From assembly GCA_031282905.1 (NCBI GenBank), contig JAITCV010000256.1, positions 1 through 25,673 of the forward strand: a stretch of 25,673 nucleotides of DNA, given 5' to 3'. This stretch comes from Azoarcus sp. (GTDB lineage: Bacteria; Pseudomonadota; Gammaproteobacteria; Burkholderiales; Rhodocyclaceae). The notes under the pieces were generated by a model. That model did no database searches. It had not been told where the DNA came from and was given only the letters and a program-made list of their open reading frames with translations. This document shows positions 6,267-14,889 of the stretch, piece after piece. Numbering within the stretch: position 1 is the first letter of the stretch; each line of letters begins with the position of its first letter. The translations under genes were made by a program, and so were the position numbers.

Positions 6267-8129
6267 TTACGTCGTCTGGCGTTGCCGTACCTGCTCCGTG
6301 AGGATGTTTTCCAGGTTCCTGACGAAACGCGGCATGTCGAACAGCACACTGTTGGCCCGCAGTTCGCCGCTGCGGGCGCGCAGGCGCTGGTAGCGTTCGG
6401 GGTTCTGTGCCAGTTCGACCGCGAGGTCTTCGTAATCGGCCAGGCTGTGGGTGATCAGCTCGTCGAGCCCGGCGGCGGTGAGCAAGGCGCCGCCCATGCG
6501 AGCGGCAAAGCTGCGGCCGCAGAGGGTAAGCAGGGGCAGGCCCATCCACAGGGCATCATTGGCGGTGGTGCCGGCATTGAACGGGAACGTGTCGAGGAAC
6601 AGGTCGCACACGGCAAAGCGGGAAAGATATTGATCGATCCTGGGCATGCGCCGCGAAAAGACCAGCCGATCCTCGATGTCGCGCGCGGCGCCTTCGCGCT
6701 TGAGATTCTCTTCGGCCAAGGGCGTGCCGACGGATAGAACCAATACGCTGCCGGGCGTCCGCTTGAGGATCCTGGCCCAGGCGTCCAGCATTGCGGGGGT
6801 GTATTTGTGGTCGTTGTTGAGACAGCAGAACACAAAGCCTTCTTCGGGCAGGCCACATTCGGCGCGGCTGGGAATGGGGTCGTTGGTGCGCTGGCGGTCG
6901 CTGGCCTGGAATACGTCCGGCATGTAGAGCGGTTTTTCGGAATAGTGGGGGGCGTATTCTTCTGGAATCAGGAAGCGATCGCACAGCACATAATCGATTC
7001 CCGGTTGCCCCGAGGTCGCGGGCAGGCCAAGATAGGCGATCTGGATGGGCGCGGGACGATGGCCGAAGATGGCGGGACGGCAATTGCCGGTTGCGCCGTG
7101 CAGGTCAAAGAGTACGTCGATTTCGTTTTCGTTGATGAGTTGCGCGGCTTCGAAATCGTCGAGATCGTCGATGCGGATGAAGTGATCGCCGCAGGCGTCG
7201 ATGACGCGCTGGCGGAGCGCCGATTTGGAGTCCTTCGTCCAGTCGAAGGCGTAGATTTCGAAACGATCCTTGTCGTGCAGTTCGAAAAGCTCGACGACCA
7301 GTCGACATACCGGATGGTCGTTGAGGTCGGATGAAGCATAGCCAATGCGGATTTTTTCATGATTATAACATTGCGGCGGGAGCGCAGCTTCCGGCCATGT
7401 CGAATACATTGCGCGCGCGAAATTCAGTTGAATTTCGGGGTCATCGGAGAGATTGAGCACCTGGAAAACCGAAAGCGGCGCGGTTTTCCAGTCGAATTCG
7501 ATATCGTTCAGCGGGGCGTCGATCGGCCATTGGCAGCTTTGCTGGCGCACGTCCAGCATGGCCTGGATGGCCTTGGGCTGTTTGGGGTCCAGAAGCAGGC
7601 TCGCGCTCAGGCTCTTGATTGCGGATTGGGGCTGTTTGATGTCCTTGAGCACCTTGCCCATGATGTTGAGCGTGCGGATCATGGCGTCGCGTTCGTCCGC
7701 GTAGGCGGCGTTGCCGTATTTGATCACCCAGCGCCATTCTTCGAGGGCTTCGAGTTTCTTGTCGAGCGCTTCGAGTTCTTGCCCGATGCCGTAGTGCAGT
7801 TTCAGCAGATCCAGGCGTTGCTCGGGACTGGGATTGGCGACGCGCAGATGAATGTCGCGCGCGGCGATGAAGGCGTCACGCGCGCCGGCGTGGTCTTTTT
7901 CCTTGGAGAGGAGCGTACCCAGCCAGAACCAGGCGTTCGCGGCCATGGCGTGTCCGGGATTGCGTTGGAGCCAGCCCCGATAGAGCGCGGCGGCAAGTCC
8001 GTTCTGTTTGTCGGCCTTGAGTTGGCGGGCGCGCTCGTCGAGCGCGGCGAAATCGATCTTGCCTTTCCTGGAGAGCTGGCTGAGGATGCGTCTGGCTTCC
8101 TTGTCATGCTTCGTCTGTGATTTTGTCAT
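6267..8129 (-). CDS. GT41-family (OGT/SPINDLY-like) glycosyltransferase with helical repeat N-terminus
   Basis: A 620-residue cytoplasmic protein. Residues about 20-200 are alpha-helical and TPR-like (for example ALYRGWLQRNPGHAMAANAWFWLG, and the repeat ending SASLLLDPKQPKA). Residues about 258-615 match the O-GlcNAc-transferase-like GT41 catalytic domain. Visible motifs are RIGYASSDLNDHPV (His272 aligns with the catalytic-region His of OGT), FDLHGATG, QIAYLGLPATSGQPGIDYVLCD, FCCLNNDHKYTP (Lys442 aligns with the nucleotide-sugar-binding Lys) and LDTFPFNAGTTANDALWMGLPLLTL with FAARMGGALL. The family transfers a sugar from a UDP-sugar to Ser/Thr or, in the HMW1C branch, to Asn of proteins. The acceptor is unknown. 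No adhesin or flagellin gene lies nearby. The start at 8129 gives a Lys-rich N-terminus and no signal peptide. Confidence 0.88.
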   Translation of the reverse strand: MTKSQTKHDKEARRILSQLSRKGKIDFAALDERARQLKADKQNGLAAALYRGWLQRNPGHAMAANAWFWLGTLLSKEKDHAGARDAFIAARDIHLRVANPSPEQRLDLLKLHYGIGQELEALDKKLEALEEWRWVIKYGNAAYADERDAMIRTLNIMGKVLKDIKQPQSAIKSLSASLLLDPKQPKAIQAMLDVRQQSCQWPIDAPLNDIEFDWKTAPLSVFQVLNLSDDPEIQLNFARAMYSTWPEAALPPQCYNHEKIRIGYASSDLNDHPVCRLVVELFELHDKDRFEIYAFDWTKDSKSALRQRVIDACGDHFIRIDDLDDFEAAQLINENEIDVLFDLHGATGNCRPAIFGHRPAPIQIAYLGLPATSGQPGIDYVLCDRFLIPEEYAPHYSEKPLYMPDVFQASDRQRTNDPIPSRAECGLPEEGFVFCCLNNDHKYTPAMLDAWARILKRTPGSVLVLSVGTPLAEENLKREGAARDIEDRLVFSRRMPRIDQYLSRFAVCDLFLDTFPFNAGTTANDALWMGLPLLTLCGRSFAARMGGALLTAAGLDELITHSLADYEDLAVELAQNPERYQRLRARSGELRANSVLFDMPRFVRNLENILTEQVRQRQTT

Positions 8130-8219
8130 ATTTTCGGATCTTTGCGAGTCAAGCGTATTTCCCCTTCCGCCTTCGGGATGAGGGGCGGATTCTAGCCGAG
8201 ATTGCGCAACGGACGGAAA

Positions 8220-8807
8220 TCAGTTCCGGTGCTTCGCCAGCCAGGGCATGGCGCGATAGAGGTAGTAGCCCATCGACCACAGGGTGAGCGCGGTGGCCAC
8301 ATAGATCAGGATGCTGCCGAGCAGGTGCATGTCGATGCCCAGGAGGGACGCGTCGAAGAGCAGCATGGGAATCGCGGTCATCTGCGTGCCGGTCTTGAAC
8401 TTGCCGACGGTGGCCACGGCCACGCTTGCCGATTCGCCTACCCGCGCCATCCATTCGCGCAACGCCGAGATGGTGATTTCGCGGCCGATGATGATGACGG
8501 CGACCAGGGCGTCGCCGCGCCCGAGCTGCACCAGCATGATGAGCGCGGAGGCCACCATCAGCTTGTCCGCCACGGGGTCGAGGAAAGCGCCGAAGGCCGA
8601 GGTCTGCTTCAGGGCGCGGGCAAGGTAGCCGTCGAACCAGTCGGTGATCGCCGCCGTGACGAAAAACACGGTGGCGAGCAGGTTTTTCTGCGCCAGCCCG
8701 ATCCAGTTTTCCGGCAGATAGAAAATACCCACGAAAATCGGGATCAACCCGATGCGCGTCCAGGTCAGGATATTGGGAATGTTGATGCCGCTGGATTGGG
8801 ACGCCAT
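8220..8807 (-). CDS. pgsA: CDP-diacylglycerol--glycerol-3-phosphate 3-phosphatidyltransferase
   Basis: Inner-membrane enzyme making phosphatidylglycerophosphate, the committed step to phosphatidylglycerol and cardiolipin. The 195-residue product begins MASQSSGINIPNILTWTRIG, the usual NIPN-LT-(S/T)-R start. It carries the full CDP-alcohol phosphotransferase signature: Asp56, Asp59-Gly60, Ala63-Arg64, Gly73, Asp77 and Asp81. About five membrane segments follow, with GREITISALREW after the second. A longer open frame extends upstream into uvrC, but the ATG at 8807 is preceded by AAGG and fits the family. It lies 38 bp downstream of uvrC, a common pairing in proteobacteria. Confidence 0.96.
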   Translation of the reverse strand: MASQSSGINIPNILTWTRIGLIPIFVGIFYLPENWIGLAQKNLLATVFFVTAAITDWFDGYLARALKQTSAFGAFLDPVADKLMVASALIMLVQLGRGDALVAVIIIGREITISALREWMARVGESASVAVATVGKFKTGTQMTAIPMLLFDASLLGIDMHLLGSILIYVATALTLWSMGYYLYRAMPWLAKHRN

Positions 8808-8845
8808 ACGTTGCGAATTCACCTTCGTTCGATTCCACCCTTCGC

Positions 8846-10657
8846 TCAATGCAGGGCGGAGTATATCTGTTCGGCCAGCTTGCGGCTGATGCCATCGACC
8901 CGGCACAAATCCTCGGCGGTTGCATTTTTCACGCCGTCCAGTCCGCCGAAGGCGGCAAGCAGCTTGCGCCGCCGCAGAGGCCCCACGCCGGCAATGTCTT
9001 CCAGTTTCGAGCCGATCCGCGCCTTGCCCCGGCGGGCACGGTGGCCGGTGATGGCGAAACGGTGGGCTTCGTCGCGGATTTCGATGACGAGATGCAGCGC
9101 GGGAGAGTTTCCGCCCAGCGCCAGACTTTCGCGCCCGTCGGGGAAAACCAGCGTTTCCAGTCCGGCCTTGCGCCCTTCGCCCTTGGCGACGCCGACCATG
9201 TTGATCGCATCCAGTCCGGTTTCGGCCAGGATCGCGGCGGCGGCGCTGACCTGGCCGCGTCCGCCATCGATGAGGATGAGGTCGGGGCAGACGCCCTCGC
9301 CCGCCGCGATCTTGCCGTAACGGCGTTCCAGCACCTGTCGCATCGCCGCGAAATCGTCCCCCGGCGTGATTCCGGCGATGTTGTAGCGCCGATATTCGCC
9401 GTGCTTCATCGCGCCGTCGACGCAGACCACGCAGGAGGCGACGGTGGCTTCGCCCAGGGTGTGGCTGATGTCGAAACACTCGATGCGCGCCGGCGCGCTA
9501 TCCAGATCGAGCGCTACCCGCAATGCTTCCAGGCGTTCGCCTATGCGTCCGCTGTCGCGGAGGCGGGCGTCGATTGCCAGCCGCGCGTTCTTGGCCGCCA
9601 TGTCCAGCCACGCTTTTTCAGCGGCAAAATGGGGTCGCGCCACGGCGGGAGGGGCCGCGGTGAGTTCGCCCAGTACCTCGCGCACCGCTTCTTCGTCCTG
9701 TTCGACCAATATTTTCGCGGGCATGGGGTGTTCGGCGTAATGCTGTTCGATGAAGGCGAGCAGTCCGTCCCCAGCGTCGATCGCGCTGCCGCCGCTGGGA
9801 AATTGCGGACGATCGCCGAGATGGCGCCCGCCACGCACCATGGCGATGTTGACGCAGACCTGCCCGCCCGCTTCCACCGCCGCGAGGATGTCGACATCTT
9901 CGTCCTTGCGGTTGTCGATGAACTGGCGGTGCAGCACCGCCTGGAGCACCCGTACCCGGTCGCGGTGAAGGGCAGCTTCCTCGAAGGCCAGGCGCGCGGC
10001 GGCTTCCTGCATGCGCGCGCTGAGATCGTCGATGACTTCATTGGCCTGGCCGTCGAGAAAACGGCTCGCCAAGCGCACGTCGCGCGCATAATCTTCCGCC
10101 GTGGCCAGCCCCACGCAGGGGGCGCTGCACCGCTCGATCTGATGGAGCAGGCAGGGGCGCGAACGATTCTGGAACACGCTGTTTTCACAGGTGCGCAGGC
10201 GGAAAATCTTCTGCAACAGCAAAATGCTCTCGCGCACGGCATGGACACTGGGAAAAGGGCCGAAATAACGCGCGCCGCGCGCAAATGCGCCGCGATGATA
10301 AGCCAGACGCGGAAACCCATCCGCGGACAGCGCGATATAGGGATAAGTCTTGTCGTCGCGGAACAGAATGTTGTAGCGCGGCGCGAGGCTTTTTATCAGG
10401 TTGTTTTCGAGCAGCAGCGCTTCGGCCTCGGAGCGCGTCGGGGTGATATCCACCCGCACGATCTGCGCCACCATCATCGCGATGCGCGGGCTGGGCAGCG
10501 TTTTCTGGAAATAGCTCGACACTCGCCGCCGGAGGTTCTTGGCCTTGCCGACGTAGAGCACCAATTCGTCCTCGCCGATCATGCGGTAGACGCCCGGCGC
10601 TTCGGGCACATTGCGCAGGAAGGCGCGGGCGTCGAACCGCGCCCTGCCCTCACCCAT
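8846..10657 (-). CDS. uvrC: UvrABC excinuclease subunit C
   Basis: A 603-residue nuclease that makes both incisions in nucleotide excision repair. Domains in order: a GIY-YIG nuclease (about 15-95) with GVYRM and LYVGKAKNLRRRVSSYF; the Cys cluster Cys157, Cys169, Cys177 and Cys181 (RTCENS, RPCLL, ERCSAPC); a UVR UvrB-binding segment (about 205-240); the RNase H-like 5'-incision domain with IECFDISH and LILIDGGRGQ; and paired helix-hairpin-helix motifs at the C-terminus (LEDIAGVGPLRRRKLL, LCRVDGISRKLAEQI). The length is typical. GGGGAAG lies just before the ATG at 10657. It follows the second periplasmic-binding-protein gene by 63 bp on the same strand and may be read from the same long transcript; pgsA is next. 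Confidence 0.97.
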   Translation of the reverse strand: MGEGRARFDARAFLRNVPEAPGVYRMIGEDELVLYVGKAKNLRRRVSSYFQKTLPSPRIAMMVAQIVRVDITPTRSEAEALLLENNLIKSLAPRYNILFRDDKTYPYIALSADGFPRLAYHRGAFARGARYFGPFPSVHAVRESILLLQKIFRLRTCENSVFQNRSRPCLLHQIERCSAPCVGLATAEDYARDVRLASRFLDGQANEVIDDLSARMQEAAARLAFEEAALHRDRVRVLQAVLHRQFIDNRKDEDVDILAAVEAGGQVCVNIAMVRGGRHLGDRPQFPSGGSAIDAGDGLLAFIEQHYAEHPMPAKILVEQDEEAVREVLGELTAAPPAVARPHFAAEKAWLDMAAKNARLAIDARLRDSGRIGERLEALRVALDLDSAPARIECFDISHTLGEATVASCVVCVDGAMKHGEYRRYNIAGITPGDDFAAMRQVLERRYGKIAAGEGVCPDLILIDGGRGQVSAAAAILAETGLDAINMVGVAKGEGRKAGLETLVFPDGRESLALGGNSPALHLVIEIRDEAHRFAITGHRARRGKARIGSKLEDIAGVGPLRRRKLLAAFGGLDGVKNATAEDLCRVDGISRKLAEQIYSALH

Positions 10658-10720
10658 GCGCGCTTCCCCATGACGGCGCTTGCACCCGCGCCGACATCGA
10701 ATCTGTTTCCGCGTTCTTGC

Positions 10721-11644
10721 TCACGATCCCGGTATCTCATGATTCTGGTATGGCGCGGGCGGCCTTTTTTCCCACAGCCGACGCATCAAGCGCTCGAATA
10801 CCTTGCCGCCGTCGATATCGGCCGGGGTCGCGGGCAGGTAACCGCCATACCCCGCCGTGGCAAAGAATTGCTTTCCTTCCGGCGTGTCCGGAAAAGCCAG
10901 CAGCGCTTCCCGTATCTTTGCGACTGTCTCTTCACCCAGGTCATGATGGGCAAGCGTCATCATGGCGGGCAACGGCGCCACGCCGGTGTCGACCAGCCGC
11001 AGGCGCGCGCGGATATCCGCGTCGAGCTGCAGCCAGAGCGGACCGGCCGTCACTGCGGCATCGATCCAGCCGGCATCGACGGAGAGGAGCGCGGTCAGAT
11101 GCGAAGTTTGCTCGACCATGTGGTAAGCGACGTCGACCTCCATTCCCATATCATTCATCCATTGCATGCCGGCAATATAGAACAGCGAGAAACGATCCGG
11201 CAGGCCAACGCGGCGTCCGCGCAAGTCCTTGGGTTGGTGGATATCGCTGTCATTGCGCACGACGAGCACGAATTCCAGCGGATTTCTGTAGCGCACGAGC
11301 GCGACGAAATTGCCGTCGATCAGCATGGGCAGGAAATGCGCGGTGGTGACGACGATATCGAACCGTCCTTCCAGCGCATCGTTGAGGAACTGTTCGTGGT
11401 TGGTCGAGGTATAGATATGGACAGTACGCCCCAGGACTCGCGACAGATGGTCGCGCAGCGGACGGTGGATCTTGAGCAGCATGGTTGTAGACGTGAAGGG
11501 CACGATCCCCAGATGCAGGACATTGTTGGAGACGACGGTCTCGTCCGGACGTTCGGTGCCAGGCCCGGCGATGGCCGGGCAAACGCAGCATGACAACAGC
11601 CAGAGAGCAAGACATGCCGCGAGTTTCATGCTTGCCCGCGTCAT
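10721..11644 (-). CDS. PhnD-like periplasmic substrate-binding protein (downstream copy)
   Basis: A 307-residue exported binding protein of the phosphate/phosphite/phosphonate (PhnD) superfamily. It has a signal peptide (MKLAACLALWLLSCC; the ATG at 11629 is an alternative start) and then LHLGIVPFTST--LLKIHRPLRDHL, the first lobe of the Venus-flytrap fold. Next come FDIVVTTAHFLPML and DLRGRRVGLPDRFS, which correspond to PhnD family ligand-cleft segments. It ends with a YGGYLPATPADI stretch. The Cys near the signal-peptide end sits in a poor lipobox, so lipoprotein status is open. No ABC permease or ATPase genes are adjacent, so it may feed a sensor or a transporter encoded elsewhere. Its start overlaps the stop of a close paralogue by 4 nt. 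Confidence 0.82.
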   Translation of the reverse strand: MTRASMKLAACLALWLLSCCVCPAIAGPGTERPDETVVSNNVLHLGIVPFTSTTMLLKIHRPLRDHLSRVLGRTVHIYTSTNHEQFLNDALEGRFDIVVTTAHFLPMLIDGNFVALVRYRNPLEFVLVVRNDSDIHQPKDLRGRRVGLPDRFSLFYIAGMQWMNDMGMEVDVAYHMVEQTSHLTALLSVDAGWIDAAVTAGPLWLQLDADIRARLRLVDTGVAPLPAMMTLAHHDLGEETVAKIREALLAFPDTPEGKQFFATAGYGGYLPATPADIDGGKVFERLMRRLWEKRPPAPYQNHEIPGS

Positions 11645-12549
11645 TGCCCGTGTTCCAGGACGCGATCGATATCGTCGCCATGATCCGTGCGTCCGCTCCA
11701 GAATCTGCGGATGATCGCTTCATAGGGGCGGGCATTTTCGATATCGCCCATGGTGGCGGGAACATAACCGCCGTAGCCGGTCGTCTCGAAAAACCGCGCG
11801 CCCTCCCCGCTTTGCGGGAAAGACAACAGGGCAGCCTGGATTTCCGCCACCTTCGCCTTGCCCAGGCTGCCATGCGCCAGGGTGGTCATCGAGGGCAAGG
11901 CCAAAGTGCCTGCCTGGATGGGCCTGAGCTGGCTGCGCGTGTCTTCATCGAGTTGCAGCAGGGCCTGGAATCCGGTGATTGCGACATCGATCCGTCCAAG
12001 CGCCACCGCCATCAGTTCCGCCCGGTGCGAGGGCTGTTCGCTCAGGGTGTAATCCCTGCCCGCCTCCATGCCGATCGTATGCAGCCACTGCAAGCCGACA
12101 ATATGGTAGAACGAGAGCCGGTCCGGCAAACCGATGCGGCGACCGCGCAGATCCCCGATTCCATGGATGGCGCTGTTCTTGTGCACGACCAGGACCAGAT
12201 CGAAGGTATTCCTGTAGCGCACCAGCGGCACGAAACCGTCATCGACCAGCATGGGCAGGAAATGCGCGGTGGTGACGACGACATCGAAATGCCCGCTGAG
12301 TGCGTCGTCGAGAAATCGCTCATGACTGGTCGAGGTATAGACCATCACCTGCCGCCGCAGGGTCTGGGCCAGATGGTCGCGCAGCGGACGATGAATCTTG
12401 AGCAGGTTGGACGTGGAGGCAAACGGCACGATTCCCAGCCGCAGTCCCCCATCGCTGGTCAGCGGCGAAGGAAGCGTTCCGGACTCGGCCGCCGCGAGGC
12501 CCGCAACGAGCAGCATGATCGTTCCAAGCAAAAGACGTTTCCAGTCCAT
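11641..12549 (-). CDS. PhnD-like periplasmic substrate-binding protein (upstream copy)
   Basis: A 302-residue paralogue of the next gene downstream. It shares long near-identical stretches with that protein: LLKIHRPLRDHL, FDVVVTTAHFLPMLVD, DLRGRRIGLPDRLS and TTGYGGYVPAT-DI. I placed the start at 12549 because GGAGGG lies 5 nt before this ATG and the protein then opens with a clean signal peptide (MDWKRLLLGTIMLLVAGLAAAES); another ATG lies four codons upstream. The predicted cleavage follows AAA. The ligand is unknown; phosphonates, thiamine precursors or sulfonates are all within the superfamily. The gene begins 27 bp after nagZ and ends in an ATGA overlap with its paralogue, so the pair sits at the end of the lepA-nagZ array. 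Confidence 0.82.
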   Translation of the reverse strand: MDWKRLLLGTIMLLVAGLAAAESGTLPSPLTSDGGLRLGIVPFASTSNLLKIHRPLRDHLAQTLRRQVMVYTSTSHERFLDDALSGHFDVVVTTAHFLPMLVDDGFVPLVRYRNTFDLVLVVHKNSAIHGIGDLRGRRIGLPDRLSFYHIVGLQWLHTIGMEAGRDYTLSEQPSHRAELMAVALGRIDVAITGFQALLQLDEDTRSQLRPIQAGTLALPSMTTLAHGSLGKAKVAEIQAALLSFPQSGEGARFFETTGYGGYVPATMGDIENARPYEAIIRRFWSGRTDHGDDIDRVLEHGQ

Positions 12550-12576
12550 GCGTCCCTCCATGTCACAATTCCGATT

Positions 12577-13764
12577 TTATCCTGTCGGATTATGCGGCAA
12601 ACGCGGCGCGCTCTCCAGCTTGTTTTCACCCACGGTGGCTGCGGTCATCGAGAGCGCGTCTTCCCTTTCCCACTCTGCCAGCGTTTCGACCCGTGTCCGC
12701 GCCTGTACATAGGGCGCATGCGATTCGAGCGCGGACGGATCGGCGAGCCAGGACGGGCAAGATGCGGATGCGACGAGCGCCGCCAGCCTCGCCGCGCGGG
12801 CGGCATCGGGTTCGGGAGCGCCGCACGCGATCAGTTCATCGACGAGATCCGGGCGATTGCAGATCAGCAACATGTCGCATCCCGCCGTGGCCGCCGCCCG
12901 CGCCCGCGCCATGATGTCTCCCGCGCTCCGGGCGCCCTCCATGTCGAGGTCGTCGCTGAAAACCACGCCATCGAAGCCCAGCCGCCGCCGCAGGACACTG
13001 CCGAGCCAGAATGACGAAAATCCGGCGGGACGAGGCGATTTCACCGCGTCGGCGACGGGATACACGACATGCGCGGCCATGACGCCAGCAAGCATGCGCA
13101 ACAAGGGATGACGATAGGGCAGCAGGTCGTCATCCCAGATCGTGGCGAAATCCCGGGTATCGGCTGGCGTTTCGTGGTGGGAATCCGCTTCGACATGACC
13201 ATGACCGGGAAAATGCTTGCCCACGCCCCACATCCCCGCGACCCGCATGCCGTCCAGCAAGGCTTGCGCCAACGCCGCGACCACCTGGGGATCGCGGTGC
13301 AGGGCGCGGTTGCCGATCGCGCGGCTGCGGCCATGATCGAGATCGAGCACCGGGGCAAAGCTCAGGTCGACGCCATGGGCGCGCAGTTCGGCGGCAAGCA
13401 CGAAACCCGTGGCCTGTGCCATTTCCAATGCGCTGTCATGATCGTCCACCCACAATTCGCCCAGGGTGCGCATCGAAGGCAGCCGGGTGAATGCGTCATC
13501 GCGAAAACGTTGCACCCGTCCGCCTTCCTGATCGGCGGCAATGAGCAAGGCGGGCGCGCGCAAGGCATGGATTTCGGCGCAGAGCGCGCGCAATTGCGCT
13601 GAATCCCGCCAGTTGCGCGCGAACAGAACCACCCCGCCCACCGCCGGATCGCACAATTGCGCGCGATCCCTGGCGCTCAGTCCGATGCCGCCGATGCCGA
13701 TCATCAGGGGGCCACGCGGCAGGTGAAGAGGTTCGAGAGGCACGGCGGACACCTTATTTCCCAT
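12577..13764 (-). CDS. nagZ: Beta-N-acetylhexosaminidase NagZ (GH3)
   Basis: Cytoplasmic glycosidase that removes GlcNAc from GlcNAc-1,6-anhydroMurNAc-peptides in cell-wall recycling, acting on the same pool as AmpD. The product has about 395 residues, somewhat longer than the usual 340 or so because of its C-terminal tail. GH3 NagZ motifs: LLIAADQEGGRVQR, FAPVLDLD, the KHFPGHG segment (183-189), the flexible-loop DSHH (194-197) that supplies the Asp-His general acid/base, and VFSDDLDMEGA (from about 268), which contains the Asp nucleophile. The start is uncertain. The ATG at 13764 overlaps the acpS end by 11 nt; a GTG at 13743 has AAGGTG six nt before it. A further upstream ATG at 13803 would overlap acpS by 50 nt and is unlikely. 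It is cotranscribed with acpS. Confidence 0.94.
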   Translation of the reverse strand: MGNKVSAVPLEPLHLPRGPLMIGIGGIGLSARDRAQLCDPAVGGVVLFARNWRDSAQLRALCAEIHALRAPALLIAADQEGGRVQRFRDDAFTRLPSMRTLGELWVDDHDSALEMAQATGFVLAAELRAHGVDLSFAPVLDLDHGRSRAIGNRALHRDPQVVAALAQALLDGMRVAGMWGVGKHFPGHGHVEADSHHETPADTRDFATIWDDDLLPYRHPLLRMLAGVMAAHVVYPVADAVKSPRPAGFSSFWLGSVLRRRLGFDGVVFSDDLDMEGARSAGDIMARARAAATAGCDMLLICNRPDLVDELIACGAPEPDAARAARLAALVASASCPSWLADPSALESHAPYVQARTRVETLAEWEREDALSMTAATVGENKLESAPRLPHNPTG

Positions 13765-14134
13765 GCTCGATGACCGCGAAGGCGACCACGTAATCCTGTT
13801 CATCGGAAAGACTGATATGCGCGACCAAGCCCTGTTCCGTCATGTGTCTGGCAAGGGTGTCGTCATAACAGAGCAGCGGTTTGCCCCGCGCGTCATGGCC
13901 CACCGCCACCGCGTGCAAGGTGACCGGCGGGGTGATGCCGATGCCGAGCGCCTTGCCAAAGGCTTCCTTGGCGGCAAAACGCTTGGCCAGGAAACGCGCC
14001 TGGTCATGACTGATGCGCCATTCGTCGAGTTCGCCGGATGACAGCAGGCGCAGGGCGAAACGCTCGCCATGGCGGGCAAGCGTGGTACGCATGCGCTCGA
14101 TGCTGACGATGTCGGCGCCGATGCCGTGGATCAT
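13754..14134 (-). CDS. acpS: Holo-[acyl-carrier-protein] synthase
   Basis: Transfers 4'-phosphopantetheine from CoA to the serine of acyl carrier protein, activating fatty-acid synthesis. The 126-residue product has both signature segments: GIGADIVSIERM with Asp8, and RFAAKEAFGKALG with Glu57. These are the two magnesium ligands. It ends with HISLSDEQDYVVAFAVIE, the conserved last strand. The start at 14134 overlaps the pdxJ stop (ATGA). The pdxJ-acpS adjacency is classical across proteobacteria. Confidence 0.97.
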   Translation of the reverse strand: MIHGIGADIVSIERMRTTLARHGERFALRLLSSGELDEWRISHDQARFLAKRFAAKEAFGKALGIGITPPVTLHAVAVGHDARGKPLLCYDDTLARHMTEQGLVAHISLSDEQDYVVAFAVIEHGK

Positions 14135-14889
14135 GATCCTGCCCCGCTTGTGGCTTCGCGCATCAGCCGCTTCATTTCAGCGACCGCCGCGCGCAAGCCG
14201 GTAAAAATCGCGCGGCTGACGATGGCGTGACCGATATGCAATTCACGCACGCCGGGCAGGCGGGCGATCGGCCCCACGTTGTAATAATTGAGCGCGTGAC
14301 CGGCGTTGAAACGCATCCCGGCGGCGCGCGCGGCCTCGCCCGCCGCGCGCACCTTGGCGAGTTCGGTCAGCGCCGCGGCCGCTTCGGGGTCGCGTCCGGC
14401 CAAGTGAAAGGCATGGGCATAAGGGCCGGTATGGATTTCGCACACCCGCGCGCCAATGCGCGCGGCGGCGTCGACCTGCGCCAGATCGGCATCGATGAAT
14501 ACACTGGTAATGATTCCAGCATCGGCCAGGCGGGCGACCGCGTCTTTCAGTTCCGCCTCCCGAGCGAGGATGTCGAGCCCGCCCTCGGTGGTGATTTCCT
14601 GCCGCCCCTCGGGCACCAGCATCGCCATTTCGGGTTTGAGGCGACAGGCGATGGCGAGCATTTCAGCGCTGGCGCCCATCTCCAGGTTGAGTTTGACCTG
14701 GGTCAGCTCACGCAAGCGGCGCGCGTCATCGTCGTTGATATGACGGCGATCCTCGCGCAAATGCACGGTGATGCCATCCGCACCGCCCAGATGTGCTTCG
14801 ACCGCGGCCCATGACGGATCGGGCTCCCAGGTGCGGCGCGCCTGCCGCAAGGTCGCCACATGGTCGATGTTGACGCCGAGTTCGATCAC
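14131..14889 (-). CDS. pdxJ: Pyridoxine 5'-phosphate synthase
   Basis: Condenses 1-deoxyxylulose 5-phosphate with 3-amino-2-oxopropyl phosphate to make pyridoxine 5'-phosphate in the DXP-dependent vitamin B6 pathway. The 252-residue TIM barrel shows the family motifs in order: NIDHVATLRQAR (7-18), the HLREDRRHI segment (43-51), LNLEMG with the catalytic Glu, EIHTGPYAHAF, FNAGHALNYYN and ELHIGHAIVSRAIFTG. The start codon is GTG, overlapping the recO stop (GTGA), so translation is coupled. Confidence 0.97.
   Translation of the reverse strand: MIELGVNIDHVATLRQARRTWEPDPSWAAVEAHLGGADGITVHLREDRRHINDDDARRLRELTQVKLNLEMGASAEMLAIACRLKPEMAMLVPEGRQEITTEGGLDILAREAELKDAVARLADAGIITSVFIDADLAQVDAAARIGARVCEIHTGPYAHAFHLAGRDPEAAAALTELAKVRAAGEAARAAGMRFNAGHALNYYNVGPIARLPGVRELHIGHAIVSRAIFTGLRAAVAEMKRLMREATSGAGS

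Noticed and set aside
8849..11593. A 914-codon plus-strand open frame opposite uvrC and a binding-protein gene
   Set aside because: It is an antisense shadow of uvrC and the PhnD-like gene, with no motif.
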